Of a stretch of DNA of 64,000 nucleotides, positions 39,752 to 50,213 are shown one piece after another. Source of the DNA: Pyropia yezoensis (Eukaryota; Rhodophyta; Bangiophyceae; Bangiales; Bangiaceae). Position 1 is the stretch's first letter. Every line of letters begins with the position of its first letter. The stretch spans positions 15,115,234-15,179,233 of the forward strand of contig CM020619.1 of the NCBI GenBank assembly GCA_009829735.1, in the 5' to 3' direction. Under the pieces are notes generated by a model that ran no database searches, had not been told where the DNA came from, and saw nothing but the letters and a program-made list of their open reading frames with translations. Made by a program: the position numbers and the translations under genes.

Positions 39752-41929
39752 ATGTCTACCCAAGAGACGGGGAACGTTCAAGGTGACGGATCGGCGTCGA
39801 CGCCGACCCCGGAGCTGAACCCGGGAACCGGGATCGGTAACCCGATCGACAACATTGAGACGCCGATGCTCTCCGGTGCCGGATCGACGTTTGGTACGGC
39901 ACGGACGGCCGGGGGCGCCGGACCGCCGCAACTGTCCTCTGCCGACCTCACGCCGCCGCCACCTTCACCAGGAGACTCCCTGATGGCATTTTTGGCCCGC
40001 ATCGAAGCCCGGTTCACCGGGCTCGACGCCCGTGAAGAGCGTACGGAGGACGCAATGGCGGTGCTGATGTCAGCACGCCATACGACGGTACCCCGTCGGG
40101 TCCCCCCCACACCGGTAAGGTTCGAACCGGCCGGACTACTTTCGGAGGCCACCAGGGTCAACCCCGGTGTTGCTACTCCTGGACAACCCCCGGACACGGC
40201 GGGTTATGGATCCGACTCGTCGGGTGAGTTGGAACGTAGCCATACGGAGCGCTACGCTCGGAGCACCCAGAGCGGGCTCCGCGGACATGGTCCGGCGGAC
40301 ACTTACGCCGGAACAGAGTCGGCGATGGGGGGAGACGGTACCGTCTCCCCTTACCCCCTCGACGACGGAAGCCAGGCAACTCGGGTACCCGAGGCGCCGA
40401 CGCCGGAAGTTCCAGCGTCACTGATGCAAGCGATGACAGCGCAGGTTACTGCGAGCTTACTGAAGCGGTTGGAGTCCGATGAGTTCACTCATCAACTGGC
40501 GAAGCGACTGCATGTCCAGGACGCGGACACGGAGATTGCCAACGAAGTCTCCAGGACGGTACTGACTCCCGAACGTTATCGTTTGGAGGACCGATCCACT
40601 GCCGTATCGGAATCGATGCGTACGACCTCGGACCGAGCGACTCGCTCTATGCAGACCCTTATGAAGGGAGTCCCTATGTTCTGGGGCCCCAACGGACGCC
40701 CGTTGGCAGTCATCGGCTTCTTGACTAGCTTTAAGGCAGCCGCAGACAAGGCACTCGTCAACGAGGGGCTGGCGCTGGAGATCCTCCCGTTCTTTGTTGA
40801 CGAGCGGGTTCGAGGCATCCTCCGCCAGGCATCCTCGATGCCGGGAATGAGCGTTGCAGCCACCGCCATGGATTACCGTGGTATATTAAAGGAGTCGCTT
40901 AGCAGCTACCTCAGTGAGGACAAGTGCGAAGACCACTATCGGGCCCTTCGCACTGCCACCGCCCAGTCCTGGGAGGATGAGGAGATGATTGGACGCCGGA
41001 TCGAAGAGCTCGACTACGAGCTTGGGAAGCTCCTCGGTGAAGGGGAACTACGGGCCATCCTGTTCGCAGGAGTACCCAACTACGTGCGGATATCCGCACG
41101 GGGGGCCAATACGGCCCGGACGAACTTCAGTCGACTGATGCATGTGTGCAAGTCCCTAGGGGACGCCTACCGGGTTCAATACCCGGAATGTGCCTTGGCC
41201 CCGAAGCCCAAGGGTGAGGGAGGCAAGCCCAGTCTTACCCCGGTACCGAGGCAAGAGAAGGTGGAACGTAAGGCCGCACCAGTACTGGTGGCGACCGAAC
41301 ATCCCCCTACCGGTGAGGATGAACCTCTAGTCGACCAACAGGGCCACCTGTTGCTACCGGCGACGCCGGTGATTGATGAGCATGGTACGGTAGCGTACAT
41401 CGCCCCGGCTGGGACCCAGTTCCAGGTCAGCGAGGGAGCGGGTCGGCGCGTCCCGTGTGTGCGGAGTACGGGGTATGCCCCGGTTACGGGTAACCCACCC
41501 CAGCCCCTGCCGACATGGGCAGTATGTACGGAGGCACCTCCGCACATCGCTGGTAGATCCAACCGGTTGGGGGAGTCCATGTTCCGGCTGGCACCGGGAC
41601 CCAAGGCCTACCAAGGGGTGGGCACTCGGGCGCCCGAGGCAGGCAACCGGACCTATGGAGCCAACCCGACGCGGACGCCCGGGACGGCCGGCACGTCCGG
41701 ATGTATGTTGTGCGGAGACCTTCAACACTGGGTGTCCGCATGCCCACTCATCCCGGAGGAGTCTCGACGGGCAGCGGCGCAACGCAAAGCATCCATGGGT
41801 GGGTGTCCCGCCCGAGGCCCGGCACCGGGTAGGCAGCAAGCTCCAGGAGGAGTACTGGCAGTCGAGGAGGCACCCTCTCCCTCGGATGCCCCGGAGGACA
41901 GTACCCGGCCGAGCACGGGAAACGAGTAA
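39752..41929 (+). CDS. gag: Family A gag (A2)
   Basis: The frame has 725 codons from ATG 39752 (MSTQETGNVQGDGSAS). The N-terminal third is disordered. A capsid-like part runs from about residue 300 (SMQTLMKGVPMFWGPNGRPL, VIGFLTSFKAAADKALVNEG, LEILPFFVDERVRGILRQA). A single zinc knuckle CMLCGDLQHWVSAC fits CX2CX4HX4C at about residue 650. The frame ends GGA AAC GAG TAA, and the heptamer GGGAAAC at 41917-41923 overlaps the last codons, in the register needed for -1 slippage into pol. The capsid part is highly similar in A3. Confidence 0.85.
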   Translation: MSTQETGNVQGDGSASTPTPELNPGTGIGNPIDNIETPMLSGAGSTFGTARTAGGAGPPQLSSADLTPPPPSPGDSLMAFLARIEARFTGLDAREERTEDAMAVLMSARHTTVPRRVPPTPVRFEPAGLLSEATRVNPGVATPGQPPDTAGYGSDSSGELERSHTERYARSTQSGLRGHGPADTYAGTESAMGGDGTVSPYPLDDGSQATRVPEAPTPEVPASLMQAMTAQVTASLLKRLESDEFTHQLAKRLHVQDADTEIANEVSRTVLTPERYRLEDRSTAVSESMRTTSDRATRSMQTLMKGVPMFWGPNGRPLAVIGFLTSFKAAADKALVNEGLALEILPFFVDERVRGILRQASSMPGMSVAATAMDYRGILKESLSSYLSEDKCEDHYRALRTATAQSWEDEEMIGRRIEELDYELGKLLGEGELRAILFAGVPNYVRISARGANTARTNFSRLMHVCKSLGDAYRVQYPECALAPKPKGEGGKPSLTPVPRQEKVERKAAPVLVATEHPPTGEDEPLVDQQGHLLLPATPVIDEHGTVAYIAPAGTQFQVSEGAGRRVPCVRSTGYAPVTGNPPQPLPTWAVCTEAPPHIAGRSNRLGESMFRLAPGPKAYQGVGTRAPEAGNRTYGANPTRTPGTAGTSGCMLCGDLQHWVSACPLIPEESRRAAAQRKASMGGCPARGPAPGRQQAPGGVLAVEEAPSPSDAPEDSTRPSTGNE
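41917..41923 (+). promoter_or_regulatory. Putative -1 frameshift heptamer between gag and pol (A2)
   Basis: G GGA AAC matches the X XXY YYZ form, with gag codons GGA and AAC as the zero frame. The -1 frame is pol and stays open from here to the TAG at 42259. The same heptamer is present in A3. A stable downstream structure is only suggested by G- and C-rich complementary runs about 18-60 bases further on. Confidence 0.55.
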
Positions 41930-42760
41930 GAGGAAGGACGACACGGGGTCGCTGGGGTAACCCGAGCAAGCCACCCCGGACTGCCGCGGGGAAAGCCCCA
42001 CGGAGAGCGCGGTTGAGCCGACGCCGCATCAACCCCCGGGTACACCTTCCGGCCCCGACGACACGGCGTCAGGGGATTGATGACCAACCTCCAAGGTTGG
42101 GAGGAGAGGACGGGAAGCCCCGTCACATGGAACCAGACAAGGGCCCTGTTCAGGATGCCCGAGCTACACCGGTTATCGGTGTAGGCCACGTACTGTTCAC
42201 CTTGGAGAACTTCAAGGTATCAGCCACACTGGGGGTAGACCCCCAGTCGACCCGGTCGTAGTACCCCGTACTGGATACAGGGGCTGGACCTAACTTGATC
42301 CGGAAGGATACCCTCCCGGACAAGTGGCTCCCGCGAGTCAGAGTTGCTCGGGGACCCACGATCAAGGATGCGAATGGTCGTCTCATTCGTACGACCGCAG
42401 CGATGTCGCCGCAGGTCACGATCGGGGAGCTTACTACGGAAGTTGACTTCCTGGTATGTGAGACGCTATCTGTGCCCTGCATACTGGGATGCACCTTCAT
42501 CAACGTTCACGTTGATGCAATCCGGCCGGGCCGGAGGACCGTCGAGCTGCAAGAGGCCGACGGGACGAAGAGAGGACAGACAGCGATCGTCAGGGACCTG
42601 ACGCTACAAGGGAGCCACGTTAACGTGGCTGAGGTGTACGCAAGCGTAGAACCGAAGACACTCCGGCTGGCCAAGCGGACTCGCTTTGAGCCGCTATCGG
42701 AGACCGTCCTCCCGGTTAACTGTGACCTCGCAGGCATCTGCAGAGTCCAGTCCAACCTAC
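41922..42760 (+). pseudogene. pol: Family A pol, first part (A2): linker and protease
   Basis: The -1 frame runs through a linker (GVGHVLFTLENFKVSATLGV) to TAG at 42259-42261, then continues in the same frame with LDTGAGPNLIRKD, the aspartic protease active site (DTGA). The rest of the protease follows (DFLVCETLSVPCILGCTFIN). At 42760 the frame is cut by the family B element; it resumes at 50219. A3 has a tyrosine codon where A2 has TAG. Confidence 0.75.
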
Positions 42761-43607
42761 TGTAAGGATTTCCCCCCTAATCCCATGCCTAATACTTAAG
42801 GGATAATATCTGGGACCTCTCCTTACAGATCCTGCCGAATCAACTCCTGGCAACATGGATCAACTCCTTGTATTGTGGGGCATGATGCGGTGTACCTTCC
42901 AGACGCAAGATGAGTCAGCCGCTGTCTCACGGTGTCCGCCGGCCGCACGACAGCAGCCATCGACAGCCCATCATGGCCTGTCGAAAGGCGCCACCGTCAG
43001 CACCCATGACGAGCCACATCTGCCACAGCTGGCGAGTCCGTTAAAATGTCCTCGCTGCAGCATTGCAGCGATGTGACTGGCTAGCCGGCTGGCCGATTCG
43101 GCCGACTCGATCGAATCGTGCTTACACGCCTCTCGGACCTTCGGGCCGACTGGCGTCTGGAGCCGGCTGGGGCGGCGCCCTAGGCGCCGCACGCCGGACC
43201 CCTTCGTTTGGGGCAAACTGGGGCTGCACTCCTTTAGTGCGCACGCCCGCCCATGCTTTGTTCTGAGAGCCATGCTTTGTTTTTGGGCCGTTTTGTGCCT
43301 ACCGGTGGAGCGACGGGGAAACGCATGCTTTGGGGCACCACGGGTGCCCCGACGCGAGTATATAGTGCGTGAGTGTCGGCGCCACCGGGGGAGACCGGAA
43401 GGGCAACCACAGACACAGACCAAAGACGACCTTCACCCTTTGAACCCTCTCGATCACCACCGACGTCGCGCCGTCCTCTTCCCCAGACCCACCACCGTCA
43501 CCACCTCCATCCTCTTCCCCGCACCCTGTCGCCCTATTGGCTGGCACGGGTCGCTGACACCATCACGAGTACGTTGAGGGCTACCCAAGTGTGGGTGGTT
43601 CCTCACA
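42761..43607 (+). repeat. 5' LTR of element B
   Basis: The LTR holds a TATA box TATATAG at 43359-43365 and, just upstream, a hairpin GGGGCACC/GGTGCCCC (43333-43350). The internal region starts TGTGGTAGCTTCAGATAG; the primer binding site probably begins at the TGG two bases after the LTR. Several small frames inside the LTR occur identically in both copies and are not genes. Confidence 0.92.
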
Positions 43608-43840
43608 TGTGGTAGCTTCAGATAGTTTGGCTTTTCTACCTGGCGGTGACTTGAGATTCCGTTTTTGATTTGGCTCTCCCTGCGATTGTGCAGTCGTGTT
43701 GCCCCCTACGTTCGGCTTGCCACGGGCATTGTAATACGAACGTAGCGGGTTCCACGAATCACACCGAACGAACAATTTCCTGACACAACCCTTGTGGTTT
43801 TTTTTTCACGGAATTTTTCTTTTGGTCAACCGATTGTTGA

Positions 43841-44626
43841 ATCCCAGTGAGATCCACATCAGATTCGGAATACTCTTCCTCAGCACTGGCGGCCGGCCCG
43901 ACATTCTCGGCGGCCTCGGCGCGCGATACCGGGTCCACGTCCCGTGGCACCCCCCCGGTAAGCACACCCTCGACGATCCGCGCACCCCCGACGGTCCGCG
44001 CACCCCCGACGGTCCGTGGCGCCTTCACGGCCCACGGTCCGTCGGCACGCGGCCCCCCGTCGGCACGCGGCCCCCCGTCGGCACGCGGCTCCACGCAGGC
44101 ACACGCCCGCCCGAGGGCACACAACCCCCCGGCGGGCGCCCACTCGATTCCTACCCCGGCGGTCCCAGTCCGCCTCGCCTCGGCGGGCCGGGCCGCACCC
44201 AAGCCCCCCCTATCGGGCAAGGGCAAGGGCCCTGCCACCAAGGACACGGCAGCCCGCGTCAACCGTCGCCTGTTACTGCCCCCCCAAGAATCGGGGCGCC
44301 GTTACACCGCCCCGCCGCCACCGGTGATTGGTCACATCAAGCCAACCACCGCGCGCGCGGTTGAGCAGCGTGAGCAACGCCGAATTGCCAAGAGCCACCG
44401 TGGGGCGCAACGGAAATTCCTTTGCAATCCGTGCGGTGTGCGGTGCAACAGCCTCACTGTGCTGCGTGATCACCGCGGATCCCGTCGCCACCGATACGTA
44501 ATTAACCGCCCGGACACCCTTCCCCGTTGCGAACCCTGCGGTCGCGAATTTGAGTCGGTGGAACATTTCGAGCGGCACACACGTGGCAAGGATCATCACC
44601 GCACGCTGGCGCGCCGCACCGATTGA
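43841..44626 (+). CDS. Accessory frame with two U1-type zinc fingers, upstream of gag in element B
   Basis: The frame is open for about 260 codons from just after TGA 43838 to TGA 44624 but contains no ATG. A pyrimidine-rich stretch ending AATCCCAG (43814-43846) precedes it, so it may be a second exon joined to an exon in the LTR or leader; other start codons are possible. The first 120 residues are Ala/Pro/Ser-rich with APPTVR and GPPSARG repeats. Then come basic residues and two fingers, CNPCGVRCNSLTVLRDH...H and CEPCGREFESVEHFERH...H, both with CX2CX12HX5H spacing, the pattern of U1C/JAZ-type fingers that bind RNA or RNA-DNA duplexes. It is on the same strand as gag and pol. I know of no standard Ty3/gypsy gene at this place. 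Confidence 0.6.
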   Translation: MPVRSTSDSEYSSSALAAGPTFSAASARDTGSTSRGTPPVSTPSTIRAPPTVRAPPTVRGAFTAHGPSARGPPSARGPPSARGSTQAHARPRAHNPPAGAHSIPTPAVPVRLASAGRAAPKPPLSGKGKGPATKDTAARVNRRLLLPPQESGRRYTAPPPPVIGHIKPTTARAVEQREQRRIAKSHRGAQRKFLCNPCGVRCNSLTVLRDHRGSRRHRYVINRPDTLPRCEPCGREFESVEHFERHTRGKDHHRTLARRTD

Positions 44627-44972
44627 CACCTGTTGACACGCCCCTGGATCTGGCCTAGGAGCCCGATTTTCCGCCATTGATCCCCCCGCTTAGAAATCCG
44701 ACACGACCCGACTCGGGCCTGTGCACGGACGCTTCTGAATAATCCGTTTGTGTGATTTCAACCGAATTTCTTGTGCTTCTCGAAGTAGTGTTGTACATCA
44801 TTTGGAACGTTGCAGCAACTAGCGCAGCACTTATCCAAATCGTGTACACCACTACTGCTGCAGACAAACTCCTATCCCACATCTCCGAGATCTTCCTTGG
44901 GGTCCTCCCCAAGCAAGTCTTGTGAAATCTGGGTTGTAAGTTTGTTTGCCTCGGACTTGAACCCAAGACACC

Positions 44973-45842
44973 ATGGATGCACCAATCCCAGGGGGTGTCA
45001 ACCCGGCCAATCCGGGCTCGGGCTCGAACGCACCGACCATGGAAGCCTGGACCCAGCTTACAGCGTTTGTCGCGCAAATGAGCGAACAACTCGAGGCTCA
45101 TAAGATGGAACTAGCCGACGCTAAGCAGCAACTGTCCGAAGCCAAGGCCAGGGCCACTACTAGTGGCATGAAATCCGCGAGGCCGAACAAACCCGTGGCT
45201 TTCTCCGGTAAACCTGGGACGGTTGAAGCGTGGTGCTCGCATATGGATTTCTATGTGCGACTGAGTGACCCCGACGATGCGTGCAGTATTGCTTGCACCT
45301 TCCTCTACGGCGCAGCGTTCGACTGGTGGAAGGTCTACAGTCAGACTACAGCTGTCCCGAACTGGGAATCCTTCCGTTCTGCTCTAATTCGCCGCTTCAA
45401 TCCACTGAACAAGACACAAGCGGCACGAGACAAGCTGCACTCGTGGCCCCAAATCAAAGACGTCGGAACGTTCAACAGGACGTTTCTGAGCGTCCTCTTG
45501 GACATCCCTGACATCACGGAAGCCGAGAAGATTGACCGCTACACCCGAGGCTTGAAGCGGGACATCTGGCAGGCTCTTTGTCTCAAGACCTACTCGGATC
45601 TTGAATCTGTCATGACTGACGCTCTGCGCGTGGAGGCTGCCAAGGCTGGTGCCTCGACGCACCTCGGCGGCACATCTGCGAGGCCATCCACGACGGGTGT
45701 CATTCCCATGGAAATCTCCAGCATCAAAGTCGAGAAACTCACGCCTGAAGAGCGTCAGCGCTGCATGCGTGAAGGCCTCTGCCTCCGCTGCCGTGAGAAA
45801 GGACATATGGCCAAGGACTGCCCAAAAGGCCAGCGGAACTGA
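44973..45842 (+). CDS. gag: Element B gag
   Basis: The product has 289 residues and the ATG lies in ACACCATGG context. It opens with a short coiled-coil-like stretch (AFVAQMSEQLEAHKMELADA). The retrotransposon gag domain follows (FSGKPGTVEAWCSHMDFYVR, then GAAFDWWKVYS, ALIRRFNPLN, LKRDIWQALCLKTYSDLESV). One zinc knuckle CLRCREKGHMAKDC (CX2CX4HX4C) sits close to the end. The frame seems complete. The linker to protease is disturbed: the protein-like text continues in two other frames before the protease frame opens at 45910. Confidence 0.88.
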   Translation: MDAPIPGGVNPANPGSGSNAPTMEAWTQLTAFVAQMSEQLEAHKMELADAKQQLSEAKARATTSGMKSARPNKPVAFSGKPGTVEAWCSHMDFYVRLSDPDDACSIACTFLYGAAFDWWKVYSQTTAVPNWESFRSALIRRFNPLNKTQAARDKLHSWPQIKDVGTFNRTFLSVLLDIPDITEAEKIDRYTRGLKRDIWQALCLKTYSDLESVMTDALRVEAAKAGASTHLGGTSARPSTTGVIPMEISSIKVEKLTPEERQRCMREGLCLRCREKGHMAKDCPKGQRN

Positions 45843-45909
45843 AGCAGCAACCGTCATCAAAACCGGTGCCAGACGCTTCTTCGGTTCCTGAAAACATGTC
45901 GTCACCATT

Positions 45910-48900
45910 TGAAGGCCCGCGTCTCGGGCTTCTGTTTCTACTGCCTCTGTCAATGGACATCTTGTTAAGGTGCTGTTTGACGACGGATCTCCCATTAACG
46001 TCGTATCAAGGCGCCTCGTGAATACCCTGAATGTGACCACGAAAGAAACGGACTTCGCGGCTAACATGCCCGATGGTCGCTCCCACGTCCTCGCAGAGAC
46101 CATTGAACCCTTAGAGATTCACATCGGCCCATACCAAGAACGTCTTCGGTTTGCTGTATGCGACCTAAGTGCGTACGACATCATCCTCGGAAAGAAATGG
46201 CGTGACGACAAGGACGCCAACATCAACAACAAGAAGAACAAGATCTCCTTCAAGTTTAACCAAAAGAACATCTCCATCACTGCCTCCCTCAAGAAACCCC
46301 ATGGCCTGATTAGTAGGCAACGCCTCGCCAAGGACCTTATTCAAAAAGTTCCTGTCTTCGCCATTTACCTGCAATCCGAAGATCCTTCCAGCACCTTTGA
46401 CATCAATGCGATCAAAATGGGAGAAGCTGAAGACAAGAATGACGTCCAAGAGATTCTCAACGAGTACGCCGACGTCTTCCCGGAAGAGCTTCCCGATGGA
46501 CTTCCTCCTGAACGCAGTCACAAGTTTAGCGTCAAGCTTACGGAGGACGCTCGACCACGTCGCAGTGGCATTTAGCGCCTATCTGAATGGGAACTCGATG
46601 AACTCAAGACACAACTTGCAACCCTCATACGAAAGGGGTTCATCCAACCAAGTGCCTCACCGTGGGGCTCTTCTGTACTCTTTGCCGCAAAGAAGGACGG
46701 TGGCTGGCGAATGTGCATCGATTATCGAGCATTGAACAAAGCCACTATCAAGAACGCATATCCCTTACCAAGAATTGACGACATCTTCGACCAACTGCGA
46801 AAGGCCAAGTACTTCACGAAGATCGACCTCCGATCAGGTTACCACCAGATCCGGCTTGACCCTGATACTATCCCACTGACGGCGTTCCGAACAAAATACG
46901 GGTTCTACGAATTTACCGTGCTACCCTTTGGGCTAACAAATGCCCCCGCGGTCTTCATGAACCTAATGAATGACGTCTTCCGACCCTATCTCTACGAGTT
47001 TATCTGCGTCTACCTCGACGACATCCTGGTCTACAGTGAACCTTACGAAGATCATCTAGAGCACCTAAGGCAAGCCCTGGACAAGCTGCGAGAGCATAAG
47101 CTCTACGCCAAACTCAGCAAATGCCAATTTGCGCGAACAACTGTGGACTACCTCGGCCATGTCATTTCCAACGAAGGCTTCTCTATGGAGGACTACAAGG
47201 TCCAACCCATTCGATCATGGGCAACGCCACAGAGCAAAAAAGATGTGCAATCTTTCCTCGGCATGGTCAACTTCTATCGTCGATTTATTAAGGGAATGGC
47301 ATCCGTGGCTGCACCCCTCACAAGGCTTACTGGAAACGTCGACTTCGAATGGAACTCTGACGCCCAGAAGGCTTTTGAGCAACTACAAACCCTGACGACA
47401 AGTGCACCAGTACTGAGGCCATTCGACAAGAGGTACCCAATCTTCGTCTCCACAGATGCCAGTGGGTATGCTGTTGGCGCTGTCCTTGAACAAGATGACG
47501 GAAAAGGACGACGCCCAGTGGCCTACTTCTCATTGACGCTGAACATCCACGAACAGCGCTACAGTATCCGTGAGCGCGAACTGCTCGCAGTTGTACAAGC
47601 CATTCGACACTGGCGCTCCTACCTCCATGGAAGGTCGTTCGAGGTGCACACCGACCATGAGTCCCTAAGGTACTTGAAAACCCAAGAGAAGCTCAACGAC
47701 CGCCAAGTCAAGTGGCTAGAGCTGTTGGAGCAATTCGATTTCAAGATCATCCCCATCAAGGGCACTTCCAACCCCGTAGCTGATGCTCTTTCAAGGCAAC
47801 CACAAGACGCCCCCGATAAGCACGCTCCCAATCAAGATCTCCTTAGTCGCGTGCTAACCAAGACCATCGAAAGCCTACCCAAGAAAACTGAAATCAACAA
47901 CCTCATGACCATAAGCCAAAGTGATCAAGACCTTGCCACCCTAGACCAAGAGTACAACGCGGATCCCGAGTTTGCCGACCTAGTCAAAGACCCGGTATCT
48001 CCCTACCGGCTTCACATGAGGTTGTTGAAACGAGGTGACCGTACGTGCATCCCCGTTGGTACTCTACGCCAAAGACTACTCCATGACTACCACGACATCC
48101 CAAGCCAAGGACATATGGGAGTTAAGAAAACCACCAACGCTATTGCTTCCAAATACTACTGGAAGACAATGCGGAAGGACATCCAAAGATACGTACAATC
48201 ATGTGATTTGTGCCAGCGGAACAAAGCTGGCACCCATTCACCTCTGGGTCACCTCAAACCACTAGATCCACCGAACCAACGATGGGCAAGTGTCTCCATG
48301 GACTTTATCACCCCTCTTCCACTGACCCAAAGGGGCCACAATGGCATTTACGTCATTGTGGACAGACAGTCGAAGATGATTCGACTAGCACCAATGAAGC
48401 CCGACTGTACTGCACCAGTCGTAGCGCAACTCTACCATGATCACGTCTACCGTCATCACGGTCCACCATCCGACGTCGTCTGCGACCGAGACCGTATCTT
48501 CTTCTCCAACTTCTGGCAGTCGCTCACCGAAATTCTCAAGGTCAAGATCAAGGCATCTTCAGCCTATCATCCCCAGACGGACGGACAAACCGAGATCATG
48601 AACAAGAAGATTGAAGAAATCCTGCGAAACTCCGTGAACCATCATCAAGGTGATTGGGACCTCTTCCTTGTTGCTGCAGAAGTAGCTTACAACCGGTCAC
48701 CCAATGCGGTCACGACGTACTCCCCATTCTTCCTGAACTACGGCTTTGAACCAAGGACAGTACCTGTCGACATCGTCGAGAGCAAGGAATCGAAACTACC
48801 AGCAGTCTCAGATTGGCTAAGCAGTCTGCAAAAAGCTCAGGAGACTGCCATTACCGCTATCAAGAAGGCCAATGAGACGCGCTCGGCGTACGCTAACCGT

Positions 48901-49356
48901 CGACGCCGACCATGTACGATCGCTGTCGACGACCTCGTGCTCCTGAGCACCAAGAACCTTATGCCGGACGCCTTCCAGGGCGCTCGCAAGTTGATGCCCA
49001 AGTTTTCGGGACCATACCGAGTCACTGAAAACATCAATGATGTTACGTTCCGTCTGGATCTGCCTCAAGCAGTCCTTGATCGAAAGGTGCACAACGCCTT
49101 TCACGCCAGTCTACTCAAGCCGTACAACGCTGATCCGTATGGTCGACTTCCTCCCGCTCCAGCTCCGGTAGCATTTCCGGACGGATCGGTTGAGTACGAA
49201 GTGGACTCCATTATTCGGTCACGAAAACGCCGTGGACGACTGCAGTACCTGGTCAAGTGGAAAGGCTGCGATGTCAGTGAGAACACCTGGCTAACCACGC
49301 AAGACCTCGACAACGCACCTGAGGTTCTCGACGCCTTCCTTCGACGCACGTCGTAA
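45910..49356 (+). pseudogene. pol: Element B pol with one in-frame TAG and chromodomain
   Basis: Order of domains: aspartic protease (VLFDDGSPINVVS), TAG at 46573-46575, reverse transcriptase ([29 protein letters not shown]), RNase H ([17 protein letters not shown]), integrase zinc domain (H...[10 protein letters not shown]), integrase core ([30 protein letters not shown]) and chromodomain ([34 protein letters not shown]). It is otherwise open to TAA at 49354. The single stop between protease and RT would separate them unless read through. Since the LTRs are almost identical, the lesion must be recent, tolerated or a sequence error. Confidence 0.88.
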
Positions 49357-49366
49357 GGGGGGGAGG

Positions 49367-50213
49367 TGTAAGGATTTCCCCCCTAATCCCATGCCTAATA
49401 CTTAAGGGATAATATCTGGGACCTCTCCTTACAGATCCTGCCGAATCAACTCCTGGCAACATGGATCAACTCCTTGTATTGTGGGGCATGATGCGGTGTA
49501 CCTTCCAGACGCAAGATGAGTCAGCCGCTGTCTCACGGTGTCTGCCGGCCGCACGACAGCAGCCATCGACAGCCCATCATGGCCTGTCGAAAGGCGCCAC
49601 CGTCAGCACCCATGACGAGCCACATCTGCCACAGCTGGCGAGTCCGTTAAAATGTCCTCGCTGCAGCATTGCAGCGATGTGACTGGCTAGCCGGCTGGCC
49701 GATTCGGCCGACTCGATCGAATCGTGCTTACACGCCTCTCGGACCTTCGGGCCGACTGGCGTCTGGAGCCGGCTGGGGCGGCGCCCTAGGCGCCGCACGC
49801 CGGACCCCTTCGTTTGGGGCAAACTGGGGCTGCACTCCTTTAGTGCGCACGCCCGCCCATGCTTTGTTCTGAGAGCCATGCTTTGTTTTTGGGCCGTTTT
49901 GTGCCTACCGGTGGAGCGACGGGGAAACGCATGCTTTGGGGCACCACGGGTGCCCCGACGCGAGTATATAGTGCGTGAGTGTCGGCGCCACCGGGGGAGA
50001 CCGGAAGGGCAACCACAGACACAGACCAAAGACGACCTTCACCCTTTGAACCCTCTCGATCACCACCGACGTCGCGCCGTCCTCTTCCCCAGACCCACCA
50101 CCGTCACCACCTCCATCCTCTTCCCCGCACCCTGTCGCCCTATTGGCTGGCACGGGTCGCTGACACCATCACGAGTACGTTGAGGGCTACCCAAGTGTGG
50201 GTGGTTCCTCACA
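49367..50213 (+). repeat. 3' LTR of element B
   Basis: It matches the 5' copy over 847 bases with one difference seen. The A2 pol frame resumes directly after its end, behind the second CCTAC. Confidence 0.93.

Larger units (their letters stand above)
42761..50213 (+). mobile_element. Element B: complete Ty3/gypsy retrotransposon nested in A2
   Basis: LTRs of 847 bases (42761-43607 and 49367-50213) begin TGTAAGG and end CTCACA. The target duplication CCTAC is at 42756-42760 and 50214-50218, in the middle of the A2 pol frame. The LTRs seem to differ at a single base (C at about 42936, T at about 49542), so the insertion is very recent compared with A2. Inside are an accessory zinc-finger frame, gag, and pol with a chromodomain; a polypurine tract (AAGGGGGGGAGG, 49355-49366) precedes the 3' LTR. 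Confidence 0.93.

Noticed and set aside
42971-43423. Identical 150-codon minus-strand frame in both LTRs of element B
   Set aside because: It lies in LTR DNA and is identical because the LTRs are identical; this is no evidence for coding.
43759-44262. Minus-strand frame of 167 codons in element B
   Set aside because: It overlaps the plus-strand accessory frame in its repetitive part; only the plus strand leads into zinc fingers.
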